This document shows positions 6,832-15,188 of a DNA stretch of 19,413 bases, in pieces (position 1 is the stretch's first letter; each line of letters opens with the position of its first letter). The notes beneath the pieces are model-generated. The model saw nothing but the letters and a program-made list of their open reading frames with translations. It had not been told where the DNA came from and did no database searches. Source of the stretch: CAYZEZ01 sp964477295 (GTDB taxonomy: Bacteria > Bacteroidota > Bacteroidia > Bacteroidales > SM23-62); assembly GCA_964477295.1 (NCBI GenBank), contig CAYZEZ010000059.1:1-19413 (forward strand), in the 5' to 3' direction. The position numbers and the translations under genes are program-made.

Positions 6832-8646
6832 TTAGATCTTACTTTTCTCTATATAATCTTTAATAATCTGTGCCCTTTTCTTGCCTATTATTTCAGAGAC
6901 CTCTTCAATATTTGCTTTTTTAATTCTCTGCATAGATCCAAATTTTTTCAGCAGGTCTTCTTTTGATTTCTCGCCAATACCCTTAATCTGATCGAGTTCA
7001 GAACGAATCATTGCTTTACTCCTTTTATCCCTGTGGAAAGTGATGCCAAATCTATGGGCTTCATTTCTTAATTGTTGTATCAGTTTCAGGGTTTCTGAAT
7101 TTTTATCGATATAGAGTGGCACTGAATCGTTAGGAAAGTAAATTTCTTCAAGTTTTTTAGCAATTCCTATAATTGCCACTTTGCCTCGCATCTCAAGTCT
7201 CTCCAGGCTTTTAACTGCAGCATTCAATTGTCCCTTACCTCCATCGACTACTATCAGTTGAGGCAGTTGCTGCTTTTCATCAAGCAATCGCCTGTACCTG
7301 CGAAAAATAATTTCTTCCATGGAAGCAAAATCATCGGCTCCGGTAATTGATTTAATATTGTAATGCCTATATTCCTTCTTGCTTGGCCTGGCATTCCTAA
7401 AAACCACACATGACGCCACCGGCTCTTTTCCCTGGATGTTTGAATTATCAAAACACTCAATGTGATCAGGAATTTCTTTTAAATATAAATCCTTTTTTAC
7501 GGTATTCAGGATCCTGTCAGTTCTTTGCCGGGGTTTCAACAGATCTGACTGCTTCCTCTTTTCAATCTGATACATTTTTACATTTCGTTGCGACAATTCC
7601 AGCAATTGCTTCTTATCTCCCTTTTGAGGAACGATAATTCTTACATTTCCCAAAGGCAGGCTGATCCTTTCCGGCACAATGATTTCCTTTGAGTCACTGC
7701 CTAATCTTTGCCGAATATCAACAATTGCAAATTCCAGCAGGTCTTTTATCGTTTCATCCAGTTTTTTCTTCATTTCCAGTGTATGGGCTTGCACAATTGC
7801 ACCATTCACAACCCTGAGACAGTTTACATATGCTTTACTACCCTCATCCGCAATGGAATATACATCCACATTCTTAATCTTTGGATTTACAATTGTGGAC
7901 TTACTCCTGTATTTTTCTAGGACCTGGATCTTTTCTTTCACTAACTGTGCCTTCTCAAATTGCTGATTATCTGCATAATCTCTCATTGTCTTCTTCAATT
8001 GGCTGACAACCTGAAAAATATTTCCTTTCAGGATCTGGTGCACCTGTTTCAAAGAAATCTCATAATCTTCCATCGATTGGAGTCCAATGCATGGAGCTTT
8101 GCAATTTCCAATATGATATTCCAGGCACACTTTTAATTTACCACTGTCGATGTTCTCCTGACTCAAATTATACTTGCAGGTCCTTAGAGGATATAGCTGT
8201 CTTACCAGATCCAGAATGGTCCTTACCATCAATCCCGATGTATAGGGCCCATAATAAACTGAACCGTCCTTAATAACATTCCGGGTGGAAAAAACCCTGG
8301 GAAATGGTTCCTTTTTAACACATATCCAGGGAAAGGTTTTATCGTCTTTAAGTAAGACATTGTACCTGGGCTGGTATTTCTTTATCAGGTTGTTTTCGAG
8401 TAGAAGTGAATCAGATTCATTAGCAACAACAATATGCTTAATATCTGCAATCTTATTAACCAGAACCTTAAGCTTAAAATGTTCATGTTTACCCTGGCCA
8501 AAGTATGAGGAAACCCTCTTTTTTAAACTTGCTGCCTTCCCGATATAAATTATTTCTCTCTCCTTATCAAGAAATTGATAAACACCCGGTTTATCAGGTA
8601 ACACTTCAATCAAAGATCTCAGATATTCTATATAATCATTTACCAT
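6832..8646 (-). CDS. uvrC: UvrABC excinuclease subunit C
   Basis: Dual-incision nuclease of nucleotide excision repair, 604 aa (E. coli 610). The GIY-YIG domain spans about 15-95 (KPGVYQF, IIYIGKA) and makes the 3' cut. Cys157, Cys174, Cys182 and Cys186 match the four cysteines reported to hold a [4Fe-4S] cluster in UvrC. The UVR helix pair that contacts UvrB is at about 212-246. The RNase H-like 5'-incision domain has Asp400 (ECFDNSN) and Asp468 (VVDGGKGQ), plus a conserved His531 (EAHRFGITFHRD). Tandem helix-hairpin-helix motifs end the protein (IKGIGEKSKE, from about 551). All key residues appear intact. It starts 16 bp after the adenine deaminase stop. The 28-bp convergent gap holds only a weak AT palindrome at 6822-6834 overlapping the uvrC stop. 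Confidence 0.97.
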   Translation of the reverse strand: MVNDYIEYLRSLIEVLPDKPGVYQFLDKEREIIYIGKAASLKKRVSSYFGQGKHEHFKLKVLVNKIADIKHIVVANESDSLLLENNLIKKYQPRYNVLLKDDKTFPWICVKKEPFPRVFSTRNVIKDGSVYYGPYTSGLMVRTILDLVRQLYPLRTCKYNLSQENIDSGKLKVCLEYHIGNCKAPCIGLQSMEDYEISLKQVHQILKGNIFQVVSQLKKTMRDYADNQQFEKAQLVKEKIQVLEKYRSKSTIVNPKIKNVDVYSIADEGSKAYVNCLRVVNGAIVQAHTLEMKKKLDETIKDLLEFAIVDIRQRLGSDSKEIIVPERISLPLGNVRIIVPQKGDKKQLLELSQRNVKMYQIEKRKQSDLLKPRQRTDRILNTVKKDLYLKEIPDHIECFDNSNIQGKEPVASCVVFRNARPSKKEYRHYNIKSITGADDFASMEEIIFRRYRRLLDEKQQLPQLIVVDGGKGQLNAAVKSLERLEMRGKVAIIGIAKKLEEIYFPNDSVPLYIDKNSETLKLIQQLRNEAHRFGITFHRDKRSKAMIRSELDQIKGIGEKSKEDLLKKFGSMQRIKKANIEEVSEIIGKKRAQIIKDYIEKSKI

Positions 8647-8662
8647 AATTAATCCGACAATT

Positions 8663-10297
8663 TTACTTTACATATAAATCCGTAAAGGCAAATTTGGTTA
8701 CATCAAAAAGACCTTTATCTCCAATTTTCAGTTCCGGGATTACCAGCAGCGCCATAAATGAAAGTGTCATGAATGGGGTCTTCATACAAGTTCCCATTTG
8801 TATTACCATTTTATTTAAGCCGTCATACATGTCGGCTACTTTAAACCCATCATCATTCGTCATTATCCCAGCTATATTTAATGTTAATGCATTCATTACC
8901 TCTCCATCCCACGCCACTATTCCTCCCTTTCTTCTCATAACTTCGTTTATAGTTTTAGCGATGTCAGCATCATTTACACCTACTGCAATTATATTATGAC
9001 TATCGTGAGCAATAGAAGATGCAATAGCTCCTCTTTTTAATCCAAATCCTTGAATAAATCCTATTGCAGGATCTGCCTTTTTATACCTGTTTACAACTAC
9101 TATTTTCAATATATCCTCTTCAGTATCCGATTCAATCCAACCATTAATATTACGAGCTTTTCTAATAGTACTCCTGGTAAATAACTCTCCATCCGCTGCA
9201 ACAATGACAGAAATTTTTTCAGTTATAGCCGGTATGGCGAGATCCGCAGCCATGATCTCATAGGAAAAGAAATTATTTACAGGATCCGTTTTCAGGCTAT
9301 TAATTTTTGTCATCCCGTCTTTTGATACATTTATTCCATCAATGAAACAACTCAGTATATTAAAATCCTGCAGATTATCAATCAAAATAAAATCTGCAGG
9401 ATCACCCTCCTTAAGCAATCCAACACTCAAATTGTAATGCTTAACAGGATTAACCACAGCTGCCTTTAAAAGATCAAAAATATCAACCCCTTTCGAAATT
9501 CCTTTCCTGATCAATAGGTTTATATGACCTTTCACTAAATCATCCGGATGTAAATCATCCGAACATAACATTACTTTTTCAGTGTTTTTTGATATTAGTT
9601 CAAACAAATTTTCAAAGTCCTTCGCTGCACTTCCTTCCCTAATTAAAATCTTCATCCCAAGCGATATTTTCTCCAACGCTTCTGCAATTGTCGTGCATTC
9701 ATGATCTGTTTCTATTCCCGCTGAAACATATTTCTTAAGGCTTTCTCCGGTAAGGCCAGGGGCATGACCATCAACCGGGACATTTAATTTTTTCGCTAAA
9801 TCAATCTTTTTCATTATCTCCTTGTCCCTGTAAATAACCCCTGGAAAGTTCATCATTTCAGCAAGGTAACCTGTAGCTCTATTTTTAAATAATTCTTTTA
9901 TATCATTTGCATTCAGAACCGCGCCGGATGTTTCAAAAGAAGTCGCAGGAACACACGAAGGAGCTCCGAAAAAAAACTTAAATGGAACCCTTCCCCCATT
10001 CCTGATCATAAACATCACCCCCTTTTTTCCAAGTACATTTGCAATTTCATGAGGATCGGAAACCGAAGCAACAGTTCCATGATTTACAGCAATTCTCGCA
10101 AATTCAACTGGAGTAAGCATTGAACTTTCTATATGAACATGTGCATCGACTAAACCTGGACAAATAAAAATACCGGAATTTGATTTTCCAGTTTTTAATT
10201 TTTCAATTTTTCCATTTTTTACGAAAACAGAACCTTGAAAAATTCTCCTGGCATCTATGTCAATAATATTTCCATCGATACTAAATTGGTTCTCCAT
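8663..10297 (-). CDS. ade: Adenine deaminase
   Basis: Amidohydrolase converting adenine to hypoxanthine and ammonia in purine salvage. The metal-binding residues of the family are visible: His53 and His55 (DAHVHIESSM), Glu148 region (LAEMMNFPGV), His178 (DGHAPG), His199 (TDHECT), and Asp247 in CSDDLHP. The C-terminal part (GFGLKRGAIASSIAHDSHN and IPELKIGDKGLFD) is the adenine deaminase-specific domain, which separates it from other amidohydrolases. At 544 aa it is near the B. subtilis (577) and E. coli (588) lengths. The ATG at 10295-10297 is preceded on the minus strand by an A-rich stretch (GAAAAAATATA), as is usual in this phylum. It lies 50 bp after mnmG; that gap contains the parS-like palindrome. 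Confidence 0.95.
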   Translation of the reverse strand: MENQFSIDGNIIDIDARRIFQGSVFVKNGKIEKLKTGKSNSGIFICPGLVDAHVHIESSMLTPVEFARIAVNHGTVASVSDPHEIANVLGKKGVMFMIRNGGRVPFKFFFGAPSCVPATSFETSGAVLNANDIKELFKNRATGYLAEMMNFPGVIYRDKEIMKKIDLAKKLNVPVDGHAPGLTGESLKKYVSAGIETDHECTTIAEALEKISLGMKILIREGSAAKDFENLFELISKNTEKVMLCSDDLHPDDLVKGHINLLIRKGISKGVDIFDLLKAAVVNPVKHYNLSVGLLKEGDPADFILIDNLQDFNILSCFIDGINVSKDGMTKINSLKTDPVNNFFSYEIMAADLAIPAITEKISVIVAADGELFTRSTIRKARNINGWIESDTEEDILKIVVVNRYKKADPAIGFIQGFGLKRGAIASSIAHDSHNIIAVGVNDADIAKTINEVMRRKGGIVAWDGEVMNALTLNIAGIMTNDDGFKVADMYDGLNKMVIQMGTCMKTPFMTLSFMALLVIPELKIGDKGLFDVTKFAFTDLYVK

Positions 10298-10331
10298 TAT
10301 ATTTTTTCAGTTTGTGAAACAACTGTGGAAG

Positions 10332-10347
10332 TGTTCCACGTGGAACA
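10332..10347. promoter_or_regulatory. parS: parS-like centromere site (ParB-binding palindrome)
   Basis: TGTTCCACGTGGAACA is a perfect 16-bp palindrome with the CACGTG core of chromosomal parS. It differs from the B. subtilis consensus TGTTTCACGTGAAACA at two symmetric positions and resembles the Pseudomonas form TGTTCCACGTGGAACC. It abuts the mnmG stop codon at 10348. mnmG (gidA) lies beside parAB and oriC in many bacteria, so location supports the call. On the minus strand a TGTTTCAC half-site follows within the same gap. The overlapping repeat GTGGAA (10325-10330) / TTCCAC (10334-10339) could also form a small hairpin in mRNA, so a transcript-end role is the alternative. Confidence 0.65.
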
Positions 10348-12228
10348 TTATCTGCCCATATAAACCAATAAAACACTAACATCAGATGGTGAAACACCGC
10401 TAATACGACTGGCCTGGCCTATTGTCACGGGTTTAATCCTGATTAACTTCTGGCGGGCTTCCGTAGAAATTGAAGTTAATTTATTATAATCTATATTTGC
10501 GCTTATCTTAATATTTTCTAATCTTTTCAGCTTATCAGCCAATTGTTTTTCGCGTTCTATATAACCTTTATATTTAATATTTATTTCAGCTGATTCGAGA
10601 ATTTCTTTCTTTCCCCTTTTAATCTTTTTTTGGAAATCATTTAATTCATCAATTGCATCTATTAAGTCAGTAATTTTTATTTGTGGACGTGAAACCAGAG
10701 TAGCACTTTTAACCTTTTGTTTCAATTCACTTGTTCCAAGACGTATTAACTTTTTATTGATCTTCGACGGCTCAATACTATTCCGTTTTAATATTTTTAT
10801 GATCTCATCCCTCGATTTAATTTTCTCCTCAAGCATTTTAACTCTTTTCTCTTCGGCTAAACCAATTTCATAACCCAGGTTTGTCAGTCGTTCGTCAGCA
10901 TCATCCTGTCTTAATAAGATCCTGTATTCTGCTCTTGAGGTAAACATTCTGTAAGGCTCATCCACTCCCTTTGTAATAAGATCGTCAATCAAAACCCCAA
11001 TATAAGCCTGGTCCCTGCCAAGTACAAATTCATTTCCACCATAAATACTCATATGCGCGTTGATTCCTGCCATTATCCCCTGAGCAGCCGCTTCTTCATA
11101 GCCAGTTGTTCCGTTTATCTGCCCTGCAAAGTAAAGTCCTTCCAGTTTTTTAGTTTCAAGAGTATGATTTAGCTGAGTAGGAGGGTAGTAATCGTATTCA
11201 ATCGCATAACCAGGACGGAAAATATTAACATTCTCCAATCCATCAATCTTTCGAAGTGCTTCCAATTGAATCTTCCAGGGCAGAGAACTTGAAAATCCAT
11301 TGATATAATATTCCACAGTATTAAGGCCTTCTGGCTCCAGGAACAGCAAATGTTTTTCCTTCTCCGCAAATGTTACAATTTTATCTTCAATGCTTGGACA
11401 ATATCTTGGACCAATGCTTTGAATTATTCCTGCATATAGTGGCGAATCTTTAAATCCCCGTTCAAGTATGCTGTGTACTTCACCATTAGTATAAGTAATC
11501 CAGCAGCTCTTATGGTTAGAGTAATCAATTTTATGATCAAGAAATGAAAACCTACCCACCTCTTCATCACCCTTCTGTTCATCCAGCTTGCTAAAGTCAA
11601 TGGTTCTGCCATCAATCCTTGCGGGTGTACCGGTCTTCATTCTGCCAACTTCAAATCCATTTTCTTTTAACTGTTCACTGATACCATATGATCTAGGCTC
11701 ACCCATCCTTCCACCTTCCTGCTGGTTTCTGCCTACATGAATCAAACCATTTATAAAGGTGCCATTTGTAAGAATAATTTTTTTTGCCTGAAATACTACT
11801 CCTAATTGAGTTTTAACACCTTCAGCCTTACCCTTCTTGATTATTAGTTCTATCACCATATCCTGCCAGAAATCAAGATTTCTGATTTTTTCCAGCATTT
11901 CTCTCCATACCAGTGTAAAAAGAGTCCGGTCGCATTGTGCTCTTGGGCTCCACATGGCGGGACCTTTTGACCTGTTTAGCATTCTGAACTGGATCATACT
12001 TTTGTCTGTAACAATTCCACTATAACCACCTAAAGCATCAATCTCCCTAACTATCTGACCTTTGGCAATTCCTCCCATTGCAGGATTACACGACATCTGT
12101 GCGATTTTTGTCATGTCCATAGTGATCAACAATACCTTTGATCCAAGATTAGCAGCAGCAGCTGCAGCTTCACTTCCAGCATGTCCGGCACCAACAACAA
12201 TTATATCATACTCATTTGAGACTTTCAT
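10348..12228 (-). CDS. mnmG: tRNA uridine-5-carboxymethylaminomethyl modification enzyme MnmG (GidA)
   Basis: FAD-dependent partner of MnmE that adds the cmnm5 group to the wobble uridine of certain tRNAs, using methylenetetrahydrofolate. The N-terminal dinucleotide fold is VVGAGHAGSEAA (11-22). Cys47 (MSCNPAMGG) and Cys277 (RYCPSIEDK) match by position the two functionally important cysteines of E. coli MnmG. Other hallmarks are KGPAMWSPRAQCDR, GRMKTGTPAR and NGTTGYEEAAAQG. The helical C-terminal domain ends RISGVSPSDVSVLLVYMGR. At 626 aa it is full length. Its ATG overlaps the ybeY stop by one base (TAATG), suggesting translational coupling. A parS-like site directly follows the stop. Confidence 0.98.
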   Translation of the reverse strand: MKVSNEYDIIVVGAGHAGSEAAAAAANLGSKVLLITMDMTKIAQMSCNPAMGGIAKGQIVREIDALGGYSGIVTDKSMIQFRMLNRSKGPAMWSPRAQCDRTLFTLVWREMLEKIRNLDFWQDMVIELIIKKGKAEGVKTQLGVVFQAKKIILTNGTFINGLIHVGRNQQEGGRMGEPRSYGISEQLKENGFEVGRMKTGTPARIDGRTIDFSKLDEQKGDEEVGRFSFLDHKIDYSNHKSCWITYTNGEVHSILERGFKDSPLYAGIIQSIGPRYCPSIEDKIVTFAEKEKHLLFLEPEGLNTVEYYINGFSSSLPWKIQLEALRKIDGLENVNIFRPGYAIEYDYYPPTQLNHTLETKKLEGLYFAGQINGTTGYEEAAAQGIMAGINAHMSIYGGNEFVLGRDQAYIGVLIDDLITKGVDEPYRMFTSRAEYRILLRQDDADERLTNLGYEIGLAEEKRVKMLEEKIKSRDEIIKILKRNSIEPSKINKKLIRLGTSELKQKVKSATLVSRPQIKITDLIDAIDELNDFQKKIKRGKKEILESAEINIKYKGYIEREKQLADKLKRLENIKISANIDYNKLTSISTEARQKLIRIKPVTIGQASRISGVSPSDVSVLLVYMGR

Positions 12229-12662
12229 TAATTTGTCTTTTTGCCAGAAAAATAAAGATCCAGATATTGGTTTTCTTTATCTGTCATCAACTTTTTCTCC
12301 TTTTCTGTATGATCATTATATCCTGTCAGGTGAAGTATTCCATGTATTATAACCCTAAGTAATTCTTCCCTTCCGGAAATATTTAAAGATCTTGCATTTT
12401 CCCTGGTCCGTTCAATGCTTAAATAAATATCACCAGAGATATTATTTCCATCGCAGTAATCAAAAGTGATTATGTCGGTGAAATAATTACGTTTCAGATA
12501 TTGGTTGTTGATTTTTAAAAGGAAAGCGTCTGAAGTGATAATAATATTAATATCTCCTGTTTCTCTGCCCTCAATTTCAATTACCCTGTAAATCCAATTT
12601 CTTACTTCCTTCTTTTCTTTTAGCTGATAATTTATCTCTTCAGCATGAAAGTAAATAGCCAA
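12228..12662 (-). CDS. ybeY: Endoribonuclease / rRNA maturation factor YbeY
   Basis: Zinc-dependent single-strand endoribonuclease involved in 16S rRNA 3' maturation and ribosome quality control. The motif HGILHLTGYND spans His107-Asp117, with His118 next. E. coli has HGTLHAQGYNH, so here the third ligand position is Asp117, with His118 one residue further; either might bind zinc. From memory, other Bacteroidota members also have Asp there. YFTDIITFDY and GDIYLS are typical of the family. Length 144 aa. The start must be the TTG at 12662: a TGA lies two codons upstream in frame and no in-frame ATG exists before the motif, while the resulting MAIYF start fits family N-termini. It begins 3 bp after the HATPase stop, in the same frame, and overlaps mnmG by 1 bp. 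Confidence 0.93.
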   Translation of the reverse strand: MAIYFHAEEINYQLKEKKEVRNWIYRVIEIEGRETGDINIIITSDAFLLKINNQYLKRNYFTDIITFDYCDGNNISGDIYLSIERTRENARSLNISGREELLRVIIHGILHLTGYNDHTEKEKKLMTDKENQYLDLYFSGKKTN

Positions 12663-12665
12663 TTG

Positions 12666-13061
12666 TCAGAGCTTAAATTTCAATTTTACGATCCTGCCGT
12701 TTTCTACAAAATCTATTTCATCAGAAAGCTTCTCCATGAGAAAAACACCTCTTCCATTCACTTTTTCAACATTATCGGGACTCGTTGGATCCGGAATGCT
12801 TTTGAAGTCAAATCCTTTTCCCTGGTCAGTAACAGTAAGGTTAAGATCATTCTTTGTCCAGTCAAAAATAATATTCACATCCTTGTTCTCGTCCAGTTTA
12901 TTGCCATGTAATATAGCATTATTAGCAGCTTCAAGGGTGGCAATTAAGACATTACCATACTTCTCAGAGCTCAATTTACATTTGCTTGAAACCTCGTCTA
13001 CCAGTTTTTCCACTTCCCTCAGGCTTTCCACTTTTGATATTATATTTATTTCCTTTTCCAT
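12666..13061 (-). CDS. Anti-sigma-factor-type HATPase (RsbW/SpoIIAB-like serine kinase family)
   Basis: Small GHKL-fold ATP-binding protein, 131 aa from the ATG at 13061 (MEKEINIISKVESL). A TTG at 13103 would add 14 unconvincing residues. The N box is at 44-53 (EAANNAILHG), the G1 box at 79-85 (DQGKGFD), and the G2 box at 103-105 (GRG). This is HATPase_c_2, the anti-sigma kinase family that binds a sigma factor and phosphorylates an anti-anti-sigma protein. No histidine-kinase dimerisation region is present. Neither a sigma factor nor a STAS protein is in the window, so partners are unknown. It lies 93 bp after the EnvC-like gene and 3 bp before ybeY, its TGA and the ybeY TTG being in one frame. 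Confidence 0.88.
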   Translation of the reverse strand: MEKEINIISKVESLREVEKLVDEVSSKCKLSSEKYGNVLIATLEAANNAILHGNKLDENKDVNIIFDWTKNDLNLTVTDQGKGFDFKSIPDPTSPDNVEKVNGRGVFLMEKLSDEIDFVENGRIVKLKFKL

Positions 13062-13131
13062 GCCTACATGAATACAGACAATTCCTTTATACTGAATAAA
13101 CAACGAAAGGTTACTATTTTTTATATTTTTT

Positions 13132-13154
13132 TTAGATAATAAATAATTATCTAA
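13132..13154. repeat. AT-only inverted repeat just after the EnvC-like gene
   Basis: TTAGATAAT (13132-13140) and ATTATCTAA (13146-13154) are exact complements around an AAATA loop, starting directly beside the stop codon at 13155. On the minus strand an A-rich, not T-rich, tract follows, so it is not a typical intrinsic terminator. It could be an mRNA 3'-end or processing structure. Confidence 0.4.
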
Positions 13155-14360
13155 CTATCTCCTGCTTAGCCAGTCTTCAGGATCCTGCTTATCCAGTTCA
13201 TGCCAGATTTCAATGTGCAGCAATGTTGTATTGTTTTCCTTGTCTGTATAAATGGTACCAAGCTTTTGTTTCACTTTCACCTGGTCTCCCTTTTTTACTG
13301 TGACATCAATAAGGTTTTGATACACTGTCAGAAAATTTCCATGCCTTATAATTACTGCATAATTCCCTCCCAATATTGCAAATATCTTACTAACAACACC
13401 ATCAAACATAGCCCTGGCTTCAGAACCTTCAATCGTAGTAATATCTATTCCATTGTTCTGAACAGTTATTCCTTTCAAAACCGCATGCTGGTGTAAGCCA
13501 AACTTACCGGTAATTACACCCCTTGAGGTCGGCCATGGTAAACGACCTTTATTCTCATTGAAATTATCAGAAATTATTTTTTCTTCAGGCGTCAATTGCC
13601 TGTACATATCCATGCTGCTGTTCCGTCTCATTTCAGCCTCAATAATATCAGCTATCTCTTTTGAGAGCTGTTCAGCTACCCTTTGCTTTTCTCTTAATTC
13701 CTTCCTTAATTCCCTCTCTTTTTGTAAAAGAGTGGTTACCATGCGGTTTTTCTGTCCTTTTTCATTTACCAGCTTCCTGTTCTCCTGTTGTTTGGAAGAT
13801 ATTAAGGCATTTTTTTCTGCTTTTATTGATTCCAATTGTATTATCTCTTCGGCCATTTCACTTTGCATTTTTTGTATCATAACGGCCTGGTCCCTCCGTA
13901 ACTTTGCAAATTGCTGCATATAGCGCAATCGCTTATAAGCCTGATTAAAACTTTCAGCGGCAAGAAAATACATCACCTGGTTATATTTTCCCCTGTTCCT
14001 GTAAGCATGAATGATCGTTTTTTCGTACTCTTTCCTAAGATTATTCATGTCCAGTCCCATCTGATTAATCAGGTTTGTCTTTCCTTCAATCTCAACATCA
14101 ATTAAATCTATTTCGTCCTGAATTGAGGTTATCAGCGAATTTCTCAACTCAATTCGCTTTTGCAGCAGCCTTATCTGATTTGCATTTAAATTTCTTGATT
14201 TCCTGGTCTCTTCTAAAAGAGTGCTTGCTTCTTCTATCTCTACCTCATTCTTTTTCTTTTTATTCTCCAGCTCTTCTCTTGTTTGAGAAAAAAGTGGCTC
14301 TATGTGAAGGGCTCCGCCAATCACTAAAATAGCAACCAGAAATAGTATGATTTTATTCAT
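13155..14360 (-). CDS. EnvC-like murein hydrolase activator with coiled coil and degenerate M23/LytM domain
   Basis: 401-aa exported protein. Residues 1-26 are a signal peptide. About 27-250 is a long Glu/Lys/Arg/Gln-rich coiled coil, and about 272-401 is an M23 (LytM) domain. Aligned by eye to active LytM peptidases, three histidines are replaced: Asn302 for the His of H-x-G-x-D (Asp306 kept), Asn349 in TVYQNL for the His of YxHL, and Leu380 for the first His of the H-x-H-FEI motif (His382 kept). This matches the non-catalytic EnvC type, which activates amidases at the division site. Activator rather than hydrolase is therefore likely. It starts 3 bp after the DUF4292 lipoprotein stop, so the two are probably co-translated. 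The partner amidase is not in the window. Confidence 0.9.
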   Translation of the reverse strand: MNKIILFLVAILVIGGALHIEPLFSQTREELENKKKKNEVEIEEASTLLEETRKSRNLNANQIRLLQKRIELRNSLITSIQDEIDLIDVEIEGKTNLINQMGLDMNNLRKEYEKTIIHAYRNRGKYNQVMYFLAAESFNQAYKRLRYMQQFAKLRRDQAVMIQKMQSEMAEEIIQLESIKAEKNALISSKQQENRKLVNEKGQKNRMVTTLLQKERELRKELREKQRVAEQLSKEIADIIEAEMRRNSSMDMYRQLTPEEKIISDNFNENKGRLPWPTSRGVITGKFGLHQHAVLKGITVQNNGIDITTIEGSEARAMFDGVVSKIFAILGGNYAVIIRHGNFLTVYQNLIDVTVKKGDQVKVKQKLGTIYTDKENNTTLLHIEIWHELDKQDPEDWLSRR

Positions 14361-14363
14361 TGA

Positions 14364-15188
14364 TCAAAGGGTAAGCCTTTTATATTTTGAAGGTATTCTA
14401 ACATCAGCATTAATTATCTCATTCACTTCTATCTCTCCAATATTCATTTCAACACTCACCGAATAATTTCTTATTAAAGAGTTTAAAATTATAATTCCCG
14501 GCAGATAGACATCCAGATAATCATTAAATAAATCGTATTTAATGCTTAGCATTTCCTTTTTAGCGTAATCATTGATCCCAACACTCTTAATCCCAAAATG
14601 TGTTGCATCGATAATCTGTTCCTGTGTAAAATATAATTCGTTATTTATCTTTTCTTCGCTTTTTATCAAATATTCACCATCTTTTAAAACAAGTGAATTT
14701 TCATGAAATCTGTCTTTTGTTCTTTCGGAATACACAAAATAGTCGTTCATAAGAATTGATTGAAGCATCTCATAATCCACTGATAAATTATACTTTCTCA
14801 ATTCATCCTGTAATCCCGATTTGTAAAAGCTTTTATCGGTTCTGTTAATCAACAGTAAACTGTCTCTTGTACAATATATCCTGGCCATCTCATATCCCAT
14901 TATGGGAACAACCGATATAACAATAATACTGTCTTTAATTAATCCTATAGTACCTCCCGTCTTATATTCTGCCTCATTCAGTTTTAAATCAAACTTAATT
15001 TTACTGAACCTTAACGTTTTAATACGTTCATTGCGGTTTTCAAGGGTATTTTTAAGTGCCTCCATATCAACATTTCTTATGGCATCTGTTTTTATAATCT
15101 TCTCCCTTGTTTTACAGGAACTTAAGACGATAAAAATGGTCACAGCCACCAGCACAGCCCTGTTATTTAATATTTTCAAACTGATCAA
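14364..15188 (-). CDS. DUF4292 family lipoprotein
   Basis: 274 aa from the TTG at 15188. A second TTG at 15179 would give MKILNNRAVLV, a better-looking signal start of 271 aa. No ATG is in frame until well after the signal. Counting from 15188, residues 12-25 form a lipoprotein signal ending in the lipobox LSSC, so Cys25 should be lipidated. The body has alternating strands (RFSKIKFDLKLN, GTIGLIKDSIIVISVVPIMGYEMARIY) and resembles a LolA/LolB-type beta sheet; that structural guess is inference. I recognise it as DUF4292 from the sequence and from the conserved order TPR-DUF4292-EnvC. It overlaps the TPR gene by 17-26 bp, suggesting coupled translation. Function unknown, likely outer-membrane related. 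Confidence 0.82.
   Translation of the reverse strand: MISLKILNNRAVLVAVTIFIVLSSCKTREKIIKTDAIRNVDMEALKNTLENRNERIKTLRFSKIKFDLKLNEAEYKTGGTIGLIKDSIIVISVVPIMGYEMARIYCTRDSLLLINRTDKSFYKSGLQDELRKYNLSVDYEMLQSILMNDYFVYSERTKDRFHENSLVLKDGEYLIKSEEKINNELYFTQEQIIDATHFGIKSVGINDYAKKEMLSIKYDLFNDYLDVYLPGIIILNSLIRNYSVSVEMNIGEIEVNEIINADVRIPSKYKRLTL

Noticed and set aside
13062..13103. Longer HATPase start at TTG 13103
   Set aside because: It adds residues unlike the family, and a good ATG lies at 13061.
13132..13154. Intrinsic terminator after the EnvC-like gene
   Set aside because: The stem is AT-only and on the transcribed strand is followed by A-rich, not T-rich, sequence.
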